A DNA stretch of 64,000 nt, taken from positions 24,186,813-24,250,812 of the forward strand of contig OZ020619.1 of assembly GCA_963971575.1 (NCBI GenBank). The letters run 5' to 3'. The DNA comes from Liopterus haemorrhoidalis (Eukaryota; Arthropoda; Insecta; Coleoptera; Dytiscidae). Shown piece after piece: positions 55,409 to 56,578 of this stretch; position 1 is the stretch's first letter; each line of letters begins with the position of its first letter. A program made the translations under genes and the position numbers. The notes under the pieces were generated by a model. The model did not search any database. It saw nothing but the letters and a program-made list of their open reading frames with translations, and was not told the DNA's origin.

Positions 55409-55744
55409 CTTTTCTTATAATGTTTATGTTTTCTGTAAACTTGTAAACCTTTTCTATACCTAGTGCCGGAAGTATATAAACATGGAACTTAGCATCTCCA
55501 CGCAATGGGTCACTTAGGCGTTGGAACCAGTTACAACAAATCTTTGCTTACAATATATTTTTTATTTTAGATCAACGATTACTGGGGAATTCTAGCATCA
55601 AGCATGGGAATATCAGTTATCTGGACTCTAGCATTTGAAATGCCCTTTTTAGAAATCGATAAAATAATATTTGGCAAAGAAGAAAATAAAATGCTAAATA
55701 ATAAGAAAAATAGGGACACATCAAAGGTTATGAAAATAACATAA
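8438..55744 (+). CDS. nrf-6-like membrane acyltransferase, 8 exons, 5' end outside window
   Basis: Eight exons (8438-8514, 14050-14243, 14518-14675, 29904-30257, 39050-39176, 48574-48766, 49943-50085, 55571-55744) join in phase through GT-AG introns into about 473 codons with no internal stop. The product matches the acyltransferase-3 / nose-resistant-to-fluoxetine family: a conserved 'INGIRFLATTQIVLCHS' block with the family histidine, 'FFFIGGLLLSYNFL', 'TWYLSADMQLYLISPLLL', 'WPLHKIIWGLFMCW', 'LSRLSYCMFIVHL' and a C-terminal 'EMPFLEIDKIIF'. About eleven hydrophobic segments suggest a polytopic membrane protein that transfers acyl groups to an unknown substrate. In C. elegans, relatives are linked to lipid or drug transport in the gut. 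The signal peptide and NRF domain expected before the first exon are not in the window. Insects carry many paralogues, so no symbol is assigned. Intact splice sites and frame suggest a working gene despite its TE-filled introns. Confidence 0.9.
8549..9370. other. Unassigned intronic repeat-like sequence
   Basis: It contains 'acccgtgcttcgctac' (8560s) and 'gccatctattgg' (8700s), motifs that recur in arthropod repeats, then AT-rich sequence. There are no ends or coding region I can define. Confidence 0.3.
9371..9445. repeat. Long hairpin
   Basis: The arm 'gtgaaccactgataatcata' plus atatttctgtcat (9371-9403) pairs with its complement ending 'cagtggttcac' at 9445. The loop is only about 7 nt. 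Roughly 33-bp stem with a few mismatches. Probably a palindromic mini-element. Confidence 0.75.
9900..10940 (-). pseudogene. Non-LTR retrotransposon (R1/Jockey-type) fragment
   Basis: On the minus strand, 'SSTATRFVRGNKTYIHVTIA' (about 10760-10820) resembles the C-terminal end of an APE-type endonuclease. Further on, 'FTTEELLQAVSSMEARKATK' followed by PDGISAVAIK (about 10110-10200) is the start of a reverse transcriptase. Several stops and frame changes separate them. The catalytic RT motifs are missing, so this is a dead fragment. Confidence 0.6.
9930..11150. repeat. Three dispersed copies of a ~85-bp segment
   Basis: Related segments at about 9930-10015, 10842-10925 and 11061-11140 share the pattern aaaccga...gacgcg..tta.gtcaaa....ccaagaaacacg. 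The third also shares 'ccatcaccgg' with the first. Copies 1 and 3 are the most alike. They suggest reshuffled pieces of one retroelement. Confidence 0.5.
11151..11627. other. No recognisable gene
   Basis: An 84-codon open frame lies on the minus strand (11175-11429) but shows no domain I can name. It may belong to the neighbouring retroelement debris. Confidence 0.3.
11628..13728 (+). pseudogene. Old non-LTR retrotransposon, RT to C-terminal zinc knuckle
   Basis: Strongly purine-rich sense strand. In order: 'VWKGEGYPEDWRERIIIP' (RT start), an internal deletion after 'SGFRKGRG', then 'VSQGCPLSPTLFNIYVADLE' and 'MGYADDLILMAE' (the YADD catalytic box), 'MYGVEIWEWKEWEKVE', and 'RWIMGLDITTPGYIVREEMK'. 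The end is a C-C-H-C knuckle ('CRMCREEEKSLEHLAKRC', about 13255-13310). Several stops and frame changes. The style matches LINEs common in ants and other insects. The 3' end is probably near 13728. Confidence 0.8.
13729..14049 (+). other. Intron sequence before exon B
   Basis: It starts with a short (TA)n and 'cttataatgtttatgttttc', a combination also seen at 55374-55436. The rest is plain AT-rich intron with the polypyrimidine tract of the exon B acceptor. Confidence 0.4.
14050..14243 (+). CDS. nrf-6-like exon B
   Basis: The acceptor is tttttgcag (to 14049) and the donor is gtattt (14244). This exon encodes the linker 'LLAFSVYTNWSKLFS' and the catalytic-type block 'INGIRFLATTQIVLCHS', whose histidine corresponds to the conserved His of acyltransferase-3 proteins. 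It ends in phase 0. Confidence 0.88.
14518..14675 (+). CDS. nrf-6-like exon C
   Basis: The acceptor ttttaatag ends at 14517 and the donor gtatgt starts at 14676. The exon encodes 'VFLATLSAVETFFFIGGLLL', a transmembrane segment, then a basic cytosolic loop ending 'HYAHRYLR'. The last codon is split 2+1 with exon D. The preceding intron is only 274 bp, the one intron free of mobile DNA. Confidence 0.9.
16136..16340 (+). pseudogene. hAT transposase C-terminal dimerisation region
   Basis: 'VSNCSGERSFSKLKRLKNEL' followed by RSSMGQRRLTLLCLMSIEHE is the hAT dimerisation motif. The open frame continues to a stop soon after 'VSSLNFS'. The catalytic part upstream is not readable. Confidence 0.8.
16380..17367 (+). 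mobile_element. Tc1/mariner-like element inside the hAT
   Basis: Inverted ends 'tagtcggattgctgataagt' then gactgt, and the complement at 17341-17367, with TA on both sides (16378-16379, 17368-17369). It encodes a broken DDE transposase. It postdates the surrounding hAT. Confidence 0.87.
16487..16980 (+). pseudogene. Tc1-like (DDE_3) transposase remnant
   Basis: The first part has 'RVAVALKISESTIRRIIKCN', a helix-turn-helix. After a stop at about 16751 the reading resumes with 'YGHEVLRLPPYLCQFNPIEL' and IW, the C-terminal DDE_3 block that carries the third catalytic residue (E in NPIELIW). The section with the first two catalytic aspartates is deleted. Confidence 0.72.
18060..18545 (+). pseudogene. 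DNA transposase N-terminal remnant (Tc1/IS630-like)
   Basis: One frame reads 'KEIISNVIDFMTK', a stop, then 'AAAGNVIIPLKNILDRVSAC' and TGVSARSLSRFNNEKK (18095-18255), resembling the helix-turn-helix start of insect Tc1-like transposases. A later piece, 'STFSSPRKQKERSEQ' (about 18525-18570), fits the linker region. No ends found. Confidence 0.5.
18985..19614 (+). mobile_element. Pogo-like element with deleted transposase
   Basis: The ends 'ccgtattttttggaccataa' then gac.cacc, and 'ggtgcgtcttatcgtccgaa' then aaatatgg, are inverted repeats of about 28 bp. The interior retains the C-terminal part of a pogo/CENP-B-like DDE protein: 'ELTVISGGLTSQRQLLDVSI' then NKPF, 'VCTWVKNSW' and an acidic tail 'DNNSSDENNTNSDIN'. 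Stops and frame changes throughout. Confidence 0.75.
19615..20040 (+). repeat. Repeat with (C/T)GTC microsatellite
   Basis: It contains a run of ctgt/ccgt units (19717-19780), then 'ggatttttatgaaacttcat' (about 19808) and following sequence related to 63768-63990 downstream. The two may share the 3' part of a repeat family. Confidence 0.5.
20041..20632. other. Intron sequence with short tandem motif
   Basis: No gene. A run of tggtac/ctggta units lies at about 20391-20435. Otherwise AT-rich. Confidence 0.4.
20815..21075 (+). repeat. Left arm of an inverted repeat flanking tandem array 1
   Basis: Shares with the complement of 28385-28595 the blocks 'gatcaatttgatt', 'aacttcacatcactgttact' then c.gtaaat, and 'agcccttgt'. 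The two arms bracket the array and its inserted LINE. The sequences 'atacaggg' at about 20632 and its complement at about 28650 may be the outermost ends. Confidence 0.6.
21376..23833 (+). repeat. Tandem array 1, ~288-bp unit, about nine units
   Basis: Matching points ('gacttggtttttgcttac' and variants) recur at about 21472, 21760, 22034, 22321, 22611, 22742, 23036, 23320 and 23560. Full units are 276-291 bp, some shortened by deletion. Each unit has two palindromic cores, 'cccctaaaggggtg' and 'caccccttaagggtg'. Open frames inside are by-products. The array is interrupted by a LINE and resumes at 27573. Confidence 0.9.
24301..25730 (-). CDS. LINE ORF2, part 2: reverse transcriptase
   Basis: In order: 'IFKKGDKEQVENYRPISLLS', 'SEQHGFRKGRSTTTALL', 'LAVFLDLSKAFDRVDHK', 'GVPQGSVLGPLLYILYVNDI', 'LVAFADDTTVMG' (catalytic FADD), and 'AKLLGIHLDQHLTWDTQI'. 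It continues to a stop at 24301 with no internal stop. The domain order and sequence fit CR1/Jockey-superfamily LINEs. It is joined to part 1 if one frameshift in a run of A is allowed. Confidence 0.9.
25718..27150 (-). CDS. LINE ORF2, part 1: APE endonuclease and RT lead-in
   Basis: Reads 'SLTIFHQNAQCLRNKTEIL', 'LCISEHWLYPGE', 'IVTVYRSPDF', 'ILLCGDFNIDFLEN' and 'NAGVSDHFGQLI', the E, D-x-N and S-D-H catalytic landmarks of apurinic-type endonucleases that nick the target for priming. The frame ends in an A-run (about 25740) with a one-base shift into the RT frame. Confidence 0.87.
27133..27570 (-). CDS. LINE ORF1, SGNH/GDSL-type esterase domain (5' truncated)
   Basis: The visible part contains 'KVIVTAGTNDINIKDF' (block III, G-x-N-D) and 'NKHGLHLNVSGKKKVADIL' (block V, with the catalytic Asp/His region written H-x-L-H-L-N). 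These are SGNH-hydrolase signatures found in ORF1 of CR1-group LINEs. The N-terminal nucleophile block is lost to truncation. The role of the esterase in retrotransposition is unclear. The end of this frame (27133) nearly overlaps the ORF2 start. Confidence 0.75.
   Translation of the reverse strand: MTENFTQLTKTFNKSDKVIVTAGTNDINIKDFKNAVLSVVKNCTHTNLVINTIPYRYDLPQRNNFIYELNTFLYRLSHEYCFKLIDINMFLDRCDYNKHGLHLNVSGKKKVADILLKINNIRKIKDVKTDEKINFQKEGFIKHVK
27573..28130 (+). repeat. Tandem array 1, continuation after the LINE
   Basis: It resumes at 'gatatcgacttgacttttgc', exactly where the left part stopped ('ggaccaatgagat'), and holds roughly two more units before losing similarity near 28130. The LINE therefore landed within one unit. 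Confidence 0.88.
28131..28384. other. Spacer with a hAT-type right end
   Basis: 'ggggtacgtcaagaaaaaat' followed by gttgagaaccacc (28219-28251) looks like the terminal part of a hAT MITE, but no left end or 8-bp duplication was found. A G-run lies at 28277-28285. Confidence 0.35.
28385..28595 (-). repeat. Right arm of the inverted repeat flanking tandem array 1
   Basis: Complement of the arm at 20815-21075, diverged but collinear. It suggests that the tandem array is the core of a transposon with long terminal inverted repeats, or that it lies between two opposed copies of one element. Confidence 0.6.
28661..28690. repeat. Perfect 10-bp-stem hairpin
   Basis: ctacttcgag ... ctcgaagtag, separated by about 10 nt, just right of the inverted repeat arm. 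Function unknown. Confidence 0.55.
28873..29617 (+). mobile_element. Foldback DNA transposon with ~110-bp terminal inverted repeats
   Basis: The left arm (about 28873-28990) and right arm (about 29508-29617) are almost exact complements, sharing 'atatcaaaatatcatacttt' and 'tttcaaaatggcgaccattt'. Between them lie traces of a gene: 'VRYSNQEMRDGSD', 'RTQQLYQERYPEG' (like the DUF4817 helix-turn-helix of insect transposons), and a C-terminal 'RKCVDNNGGHIEHL'. The centre of the transposase is deleted. Confidence 0.78.
29618..29903 (+). other. Intron sequence before exon D
   Basis: AT-rich. At 29843-29876 'cctgaaatgtgtaaaaatgt' matches the terminal hairpin part of repeat family R, only about 30 nt from the exon D acceptor. 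Confidence 0.4.
29904..30257 (+). CDS. nrf-6-like exon D
   Basis: The acceptor is tttgtttcag and the donor is gtaagt at 30258. At 354 bp this is the largest exon. It encodes 'LTFPLLAIILFHNTFLRYL', the 'CDEYWWSALLYVQNY' block and the family signature 'WYLSADMQLYLISPLLL'. It is separated from exon C by a 15.2-kb intron holding the largest tandem array. It ends with two bases of an Ala codon. Confidence 0.93.
30629..30895. mobile_element. MITE with TA target, inserted in the Penelope left arm
   Basis: Inverted ends 'tagtgcgttcaaaggtgagt' then ttgcag, and the perfect complement at the right, with TA on both sides (30627-30628, 30896-30897). The empty target is preserved in the other arm of the Penelope element (aaccaacc TA gtgttttaat, TA at 32082-32083). 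Confidence 0.88.
31286..31905 (+). pseudogene. Penelope-like GIY-YIG endonuclease, frameshifted
   Basis: It opens with 'ELETIYSIAADNGYSQAEMN', the usual linker after the reverse transcriptase, then 'SGIYKIN' and, after a frameshift near 31616, 'CQDCDHVYIGRTHRKFKIRF' and KEHL. This gives the GIY, YIG and R-x-x-x-H landmarks plus the C-x2-C pair found in Penelope nucleases. Further: 'SSNVAKHCISNNHIF' and 'LLEHLEIHKQLQSGIPRMNE'. A stop near 31594 and frame changes disable it. Confidence 0.8.
32107..33050. other. AT-rich interior of the hAT, possible LINE 3' end
   Basis: No gene. 'tttatttgaaaataaattat' followed by an (ATT)n run at about 32765-32800 resembles a LINE 3' terminus. The direct repeat 'cgcgttttccgt' occurs twice at 33075-33101. 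Confidence 0.35.
33686..34501. mobile_element. Tigger-like element inside the hAT
   Basis: It starts 'cagtggaacctcgacttac' after TA and ends with the imperfect complement 'gtaagtcaaggtgccat'. The interior motif 'cggaacggattaattgattt' is typical of Tigger-type elements. No transposase frame. A MITE sits at 33860-34184. Confidence 0.68.
33860..34184. mobile_element. hAT MITE, family M1, copy 1
   Basis: 'cagtggcgcacccagggg' and 'cctgtgtgcgccactg' are inverted. Both flanks carry caggctac (33852-33859, 34185-34192). The interior repeats a ~47-bp motif of the form aagtgaggacctttttgttttt. A second copy is at 40201-40458. Confidence 0.9.
34824..35555. other. Non-genic stretch
   Basis: Intron sequence with no supported gene or repeat ends. 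Confidence 0.4.
35560..35855 (-). pseudogene. Mariner transposase C-terminal fragment (minus)
   Basis: Minus-strand reading gives 'PKIDFQKHFSNG' and, after a frameshift, 'INCRCINVQGNYCEI', corresponding to the F-Q-x-W-x-x-R-x-x-x-C-I-x-x-x-G-x-Y-F-E end of mariner proteins. Confidence 0.5.
35750..36330 (+). pseudogene. Mariner transposase central fragment (plus)
   Basis: Plus-strand pieces 'DDENFLSRVITNDKQS', 'SSQWKSPLSQRSKKIK', and later 'FPKLTIKQKGRHFDTVIES' resemble the catalytic middle and C-terminal part of mariner transposases (compare V-T-G-D-E-x-W and F-F-L-F-P-x-L-K). Stops and shifts are frequent. It lies head-to-head with the minus fragment. Confidence 0.5.
36331..37219. other. 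Intron sequence with a possible hAT end and LINE tail
   Basis: 'aaggccggctctaggc' (36434) followed by 'ggtgccccttttaataggcg' resembles a hAT left end with no partner found. 'taaataaatttatttattta' (36664 on) could be a retroelement tail. No gene. Confidence 0.35.
37353..37812. mobile_element. MITE with 8-bp target duplication, inside the hAT
   Basis: 31-bp inverted ends 'taaagtcactatattataca' then aagtagygcaa. Both flanks carry ggatacat (37345-37352, 37813-37820). The 8-bp duplication suggests hAT or P superfamily, though the ends do not start with CA. Confidence 0.87.
37995..38290 (+). pseudogene. hAT (ZBED5/FAM200-like) transposase C-terminus
   Basis: 'IAIQHLLPFASTYLCEKGFS' then TMVNIKTKQRNRL is the C-terminal block of Buster/ZBED5-like hAT proteins (L-P-F-x-S-T-Y-L-C-E-x-G-F-S). 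It is followed by 'MRIALSIAIEVRIDKL'. Upstream catalytic regions are not readable. Confidence 0.82.
39050..39176 (+). CDS. nrf-6-like exon E
   Basis: The acceptor gattttag ends at 39049 and the donor gtaagt starts at 39177. The first base completes the split Ala codon. It encodes 'AVRSISWFIGILFGYFVY', equivalent to the R-x-x-x-Y-x-x-G-x-x-x-G-Y helix of the family. It ends in phase 0. Confidence 0.88.
39185..39275 (+). repeat. Alternating GT/GC-rich tract after exon E
   Basis: About 90 bp of tgcgtgtg-type alternating purine-pyrimidine sequence starts 9 nt after the exon E donor. It can generate cysteine-rich open frames that are not genes. Confidence 0.6.
39276..39570. other. Intron sequence, no feature
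   Basis: Ordinary intron sequence up to the Myb/SANT-bearing transposon. Nothing recognised. Confidence 0.4.
40201..40458. mobile_element. hAT MITE, family M1, copy 2
   Basis: 'cagtggcgcacccagg' and 'ccttggtgcgccactg' are inverted. Both flanks carry gttagtta (40193-40200, 40459-40466). The interior matches the copy at 33860-34184 in opposite orientation ('gaggtcctcacttgta'). Confidence 0.92.
40644..40734. mobile_element. Tiny palindromic MITE
   Basis: 'gggccggtttcttaaaaaat' and 'tatttttcaagaaaccagccc' are inverted. The flanks are ttc and tta, possibly a decayed Harbinger TTA target. 91 bp in total. Confidence 0.65.
40823..41783. mobile_element. MITE family M2, copy 1 (TA target)
   Basis: It starts 'tggtctatttcaaa' and ends 'tttgaaatagacca', with TA on both sides (40821-40822, 41784-41785). 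It is nearly the same as 55777-56578 but longer because it contains the MITE at 41224-41398. Confidence 0.92.
41224..41398. mobile_element. MITE with ATAAT duplication, nested in M2 copy 1
   Basis: The ends 'ctgtctcaatttgtaatacg' and 'cgtattacaaaatgagacag' are inverted. ataat flanks both sides (41219-41223, 41399-41403). M2 copy 2 lacks it, confirming the insertion. Confidence 0.9.
41786..42110 (-). pseudogene. Myb/SANT-like transposon protein, two exons
   Basis: ATG at 42110 starts 'MNSWTPNFPNTDKNILLDIA'. A gt (42045) to ag (41906) intron joins in phase to 'YSRITEDKKVII'. After a frameshift come 'KKKIWYQITNEFNSSCVKKR' and KTN, the W-x-x-I-x-x-E-F-N core of the insect Myb/SANT-like domain. 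The frame is cut at 41786 by the MITE. Confidence 0.6.
42361..43092 (-). repeat. Tandem array 2, left part
   Basis: Units of about 425 bp related to array 1 in opposite orientation ('ttaggggttaaatttcg', 'aacaaacacaggag', 'atctttgtaagcaaaagcc') plus an extra ~140-bp segment ('gacgttctatcgaataa') absent from array 1. Interrupted at 43093 by the Gypsy element. Confidence 0.8.
43093..43172 (-). repeat. 3' LTR (80 bp)
   Basis: 80 bp, identical to 47309-47388. AT-rich. Unusually short for a Gypsy LTR, leaving little room for promoter plus R and U5 regions. Confidence 0.92.
43168..43506 (-). CDS. Integrase C-terminal tail of the Gypsy element, in a shifted frame
   Basis: It starts in the overlap with the Gag-Pol end: 'SYLVQTGNNTFRRNRVYLRP' is the strand-rich C-terminal integrase domain. 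A 60-residue acidic stretch of EEDK/EENRNQI repeats and the typical terminal 'TRSGRTVRTPDRY' follow. One base added or lost near 43505 would fuse it to Gag-Pol. This could be a disabling mutation, an assembly error or a programmed shift. Confidence 0.8.
   Translation of the reverse strand: MSYLVQTGNNTFRRNRVYLRPILNQTEEKEEDKGEDKEEDKEENRNQIQDEEPGEENRNQIEGEESEDNSNKTEEVKNEENRNENQIQEKRTRSGRTVRTPDRYVPWKKKNM
43469..47239 (-). CDS. Gag-Pol polyprotein of Gypsy element
   Basis: 1256 codons. Gag-like N-terminus, two zinc knuckles ('CSRCGFQHEIRKC' from residue 248, then 'CSRCGKLNHYSKQC'), protease 'QIDTGADINILP' (Asp 336), and reverse transcriptase with 'FTVLDAASAFMQIPL' and YFDD (from Tyr 612; most Gypsy enzymes have Y[IVL]DD). 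RNase H follows with 'TVDASKFGLGAAI'. The integrase has an HHCC finger and catalytic Asp 1038, Asp 1091 and Glu 1127, an exact D-x52-D-x35-E. 'SDGGPPF' replaces the usual SDNGP. Gag and Pol share one frame with no shift. The stop cuts off the integrase C-terminus, which continues in the next frame (43168-43506). Confidence 0.95.
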   Translation of the reverse strand: MNLLPPEPLEMTGNMNTNWKKWKKKFDIFMTATEKNKKSDEIKIALFLHLIGQEGREIMEVLPFKENEEKIFNIVEDKYCDYFEPKKNIVVERFKFFTREQKENENITTYVTVLNKLVASCEFKSDKESLIRDRVVLSVKDKKLQKKLLSEMNLDLKKSVDICKSYELCAEQIKLVNYTECPKQDCIDINFIKKEGKPQIMNRQNSKQVNVSSDRSGTSNTSNMSNVNKNFNCSRTSNTSNVNRKFTCSRCGFQHEIRKCPAWGKECSRCGKLNHYSKQCKVKYINQIDEENMQYNDEVDDTLQLGCLQISSLTADIKKEFKEIITVNKMKVQFQIDTGADINILPFNLYKKLRPLPKLYKTNSKITSYTGQKLQFEGMCYLQCETSKGIKKQLKFIVTKINFLPVIGAKASLELLLIKRLNVLNCETPNKIIKNYSDVFNGVGKLKKIYDIKLRADAIPVVSATRKIPKALLPRVKEELDKLEGLGFIKIQEKPTEWVHPIVIAEKPDNSIRLCIDPRELNKYIVRERYEIPTAESIFSDMEGSKYFTVLDAASAFMQIPLSENSQELCTVTTPFGRYSLKRMGYGLCSGPEVYQKVMTDIFFGIDGMKVYFDDIIIYAKTIEQHNKILKAVLARARNENLKLTTKKMQLCVEKVKYLGFEVSEKGINISKSKIDAITSIKTPQNKAALQRFLGLVTFVSKFISNVSEKTAPLRKLLSNKNEWLWTSTEDMCFMKLKKYITEAHILSHFNPKLTTKLTVDASKFGLGAAILQDNKPIAYASCSLTDCQQRYSQIEKELLAIVFGVTRFHFYLYGTHFKVESDHKPLISLIQKPIDNLSPRIQGMVLKLLRYDFDLSHVPGKQMYIADALSREPKMETMETNFIDNCIKRINMLQITDKALSKIIEATVTDKCLKIVLKYIKNGWPKHKKEIRAEFFPYWEIKEELYEENNVIYRGNRLVVPEILQKEILSKLHSAHQGIVTCKLKAKNTVYWPGISSDIENVIKSCKTCLAYSKLNSKEPMTPHLIPNLPWEKIGIDFAYINNANYLVVVDYYSKFTEIRQLTRKTAESVIRALKSIFRTHGIPLQCCSDGGPPFTSKEYFEFLKDCDIQIIHSSPTNSQSNGMIERNIQTIKGLLIKAHRSNLDPFLCILEYNNSDKQNLRAPSTLLMGRRLRTKFLTHKNLLKPIYDTKETFKKLQDLRDKMKNNYDTSKKKLPELHKNQPVMVFNKTRDWKPAVIKNQYNHVLFSPDWKQHI
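47309..47388 (-). repeat. 5' LTR (80 bp)
   Basis: Same sequence as the 3' LTR. The primer-binding site begins at 47308 reading leftwards, directly at the LTR edge. Confidence 0.92.
47389..48212 (-). repeat. Tandem array 2, right part
   Basis: Continues with 'ggggtgaacttaaaaaagcg' directly after the Gypsy element. About two units, the same type as 42361-43092. Confidence 0.8.
48216..48570. other. Intron sequence before exon F
   Basis: Thin repeat-like sequence ('ttttcccctccgtttacgcc'), then AT-rich intron. Nothing definable. Confidence 0.35.
48574..48766 (+). CDS. nrf-6-like exon F
   Basis: The acceptor ttttttag ends at 48573 and the donor gtaagt starts at 48767. It encodes a helix 'FIGWVVSSILMAIALNPFY' followed by 'ALYWPLHKIIWGLFMCWVIY', in which the W-x-x-x-W pattern is typical of nrf-6 proteins. 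The last codon is split 1+2. Confidence 0.92.
48833..48973. mobile_element. Harbinger-type MITE, 141 bp
   Basis: 'agcctggtttataata' and 'tattataaaccaggct' are inverted. TTA on both sides (48830-48832, 48974-48976). Confidence 0.88.
49138..49560 (-). repeat. Two small tandem repeats
   Basis: An ~80-bp unit occurs twice (from 49138 and 49218, 'ctcgcggcaccttcaaaatt' / 'gtcgcggcatctccaaaatt'). A ~43-bp unit ('ctccttgaggtccctga' and variants) occurs about five times at 49315-49505. They adjoin the LINE-like fragment to the right. Confidence 0.7.
49535..49870 (-). pseudogene. Possible non-LTR retrotransposon fragment
   Basis: The minus frame 'STVIDGISLNGNLVTSAVEN' then VNTVASNFTLNF resembles the N-F/F-S-S stretch between endonuclease and RT in Jockey-type LINEs (x-I-x-x-N-G-x-x-V-x-x-x-x-x-V-A-x-x-F). 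No catalytic motif is visible, so the call is tentative. Confidence 0.35.
49943..50085 (+). CDS. nrf-6-like exon G
   Basis: The acceptor atttttcag ends at 49942 and the donor gtaagt starts at 50086. It encodes 'FLSHNSFLILSRLSYCMFIV' plus the following HL, the well-conserved S-R-L-[ST]-Y-x-x-[FY]-x-x-H block, then a short hydrophilic loop. Confidence 0.92.
50284..50465. mobile_element. Palindromic MITE, ~60-bp arms
   Basis: The arms 'agaaattacataagggttgg' and its complement near 50440-50460 continue inward through 'tactgcaagcttta'. The centre is AT-rich and about 50 bp. It is 198 bp downstream of exon G. Confidence 0.85.
50807..51243 (+). pseudogene. Crypton-like tyrosine recombinase, N-terminal remnant
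   Basis: ATG at 50807. In shifting frames it reads 'NLPPRKSREAYDR', 'ENVLLAYLEI', 'SSTLWTTYSKLRSCLNVYKN' then VNISKYTKLQTLLKQSS, and 'LEIDDINHFIQEVNDKIHLA' then IK. This is the core-binding N-terminal domain of insect Crypton-type recombinases (E-N-V-L-L-A-Y-F, S-x-L-W-x-x-Y-S-x-L). The catalytic half, with the R-H-R-Y residues, is cut off by the element at 51246. Confidence 0.68.
51330..51800. mobile_element. Nested MITE
   Basis: 'ggtgctttccagatcggtgt' then gaaatactctgaactactccgaactgtt is the imperfect complement of the segment ending 'gcaacttggaaagcgcttt' at about 51796. Roughly 45-bp ends. Confidence 0.65.
51965..52490 (+). repeat. Tandem repeat, ~88-bp unit with TTAGG runs, five copies
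   Basis: The unit starts tgacaaaacactatc, runs through ttagg(ttagg)1-3 and 'aagggtttggttagaag', and ends 'gccgagcgaagcgagctacc' then catcttctagtttaa. Starts near 51968, 52217, 52307, 52395 and 52480. The first copy is broken by a MITE. Confidence 0.88.
52006..52158. mobile_element. hAT MITE inside the 88-bp repeat
   Basis: 'cagcggcggtcggtgaa' and 'ttcaccgaccgccactg' are inverted. The flanks are gttagtaa (51998-52005) and gttggtaa (52159-52166). Removing it restores an 88-bp unit. Confidence 0.87.
52664..53130 (+). pseudogene. RTE/Jockey-type reverse transcriptase fragment
   Basis: 'NEKGVRQGDPLSPDLL' is RT motif block 4. After a deletion that removes the catalytic box the frame resumes with 'QDQVISFQNRMDKEINRTIA' then LAWSKFWSVKHILKG and 'FDVCVSPTITW', the thumb region after the RT core. 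Confidence 0.75.
53225..53515 (-). repeat. Dispersed repeat family R, copy 2 (partial)
   Basis: The complement reads 'gggtatcaaagaaaagctct', 'aaatttggaatgcttataca' and the (CTGT) run, like copies at 59150 and 63490. It lacks the AGGGTTTTGTAGGTA start. Confidence 0.68.
53516..54615. other. Intron sequence, possible LTR remnant
   Basis: No gene. 'caagtcttggaacccataat' (54444 on) after a GC-richer segment could be the edge of an old LTR with primer-binding site, but no partner LTR was found. Confidence 0.25.
54620..55035 (-). repeat. Dispersed repeat family R, copy 3 (right half)
   Basis: It starts with the hairpin 'gtgtgaattttcacac' then atttcagggtttcgcaggta. The complement of its interior matches 7920-8330 over several blocks, e.g. 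'caaccaatggaagcca'. Confidence 0.7.
55064..55083. repeat. Perfect 20-bp palindrome
   Basis: aggacggctcgagccgtcct, embedded in AT-rich sequence just right of the repeat copy. Confidence 0.8.
55190..55270 (+). repeat. Penelope/LINE-type tail with stem-loop
   Basis: 'ctgaggatgactggatttac' followed by cagtcgaaacgtc holds a 6-bp stem (gactgg/ccagtc) between CTGAGGA and GAAAC. The tip of the Penelope element at about 32025-32060 ('gcttaatagccgaaatatgt') is laid out alike, so this may be a solo tail. Confidence 0.45.
55370..55404. repeat. (TA)n microsatellite
   Basis: About 17 TA units, 165 bp before the last exon. The following 'cttataatgtttatgttttc' is shared with 13745. Confidence 0.85.
55571..55744 (+). 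CDS. nrf-6-like last exon
   Basis: The acceptor ttattttag ends at 55570 and the stop TAA is at 55742-55744. It encodes the final helix 'ILASSMGISVIWTLAFEMPF', the terminal E-x-P-F-x-x-x-[ED]-K motif of the family, and a short basic, Asn/Lys-rich cytosolic tail. Confidence 0.92.
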   Translation: MNDYWGILASSMGISVIWTLAFEMPFLEIDKIIFGKEENKMLNNKKNRDTSKVMKIT

Positions 55745-55763
55745 TATAAAATACGTAATATAT

Positions 55764-55769
55764 AATAAA
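55764..55769 (+). terminator. Poly(A) signal of nrf-6-like gene
   Basis: An AATAAA lies 20 nt after the stop codon. Cleavage 10-30 nt downstream would fall at the start of a MITE (55777). A second AATAAA is at 56665-56670, beyond the MITE, and could give a longer 3' UTR. Confidence 0.5.
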
Positions 55770-55776
55770 GTCCCTA

Positions 55777-56578
55777 TGGTCTATTTCAAAGTAGAAAAAA
55801 GTAGATAGCGCTGCGAACCGAGTACGATTTACACTGATCAAATACAGTATAGCGGAAAATTTAAAATAAGTTACAACTAGGGCATGGGCGTAGTAACTGG
55901 GTTAGCAAGTGATTTTTTTTTTTTATTTAGAAAAGGTTAATAAGATATTGAAATAAACAAGGCAGATAACACACTTACGTTATTTATACGACATAAATTC
56001 AGTTTAATGGGGAATTTGAAAAAGTTAAAAAAATATTAATTTTAAAAATTATGTACTATATATAAAACAGAGAGATTTGGCTAAAAGAGTTTAAATAAAG
56101 CAATAAAACAAACAATATATCTTCAGAGCTAAAGTTTCATATTTAAATAATTATTGTAAATAAAAATTAAAAATATATTGATATATAAAGGTCTAAAAAC
56201 TATATCAATAACTTCTTCTTTGGGCACTATCAGCTGGGCACTATCTGTTAATTGTCAAGTGTCAAAAAATATTTATATATCAGATAACCTAAAAAATATA
56301 TAACTGCGTAGAAACAAATTACATGGATAATTTTCTCCATCAAATCTACGCCAAGAATATAAATAAAAGTCTAAATATGTAAATAATAAGAAAATATATG
56401 AAAAAAATTAAATAATATAAATAATATATATTTCCAATGTACGACACTGAACATCTGTCAACTTGAACTAAAAACAATATTTTAACAGTGTAATAGGGAT
56501 GTCGATCTAAACCAATCCGAAGCAAGGACAAACAGCTCCTATCTTCTTACACACATTTTTCTACTTTGAAATAGACCA
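55777..56578. mobile_element. MITE family M2, copy 2, in the 3' flank of the nrf-6-like gene
   Basis: The ends 'tggtctatttcaaagtag' and 'ctactttgaaatagacca' are perfect inverted repeats, with TA on both sides (55775-55776, 56579-56580). It lies 33 nt past the stop codon and just after the first AATAAA. Confidence 0.93.

Noticed and set aside
55405..55440. Shared segment with 13745 as a gene-specific regulatory site
   Set aside because: Both copies follow a (TA)n run and look like the same small repeat. No reason to infer regulation.
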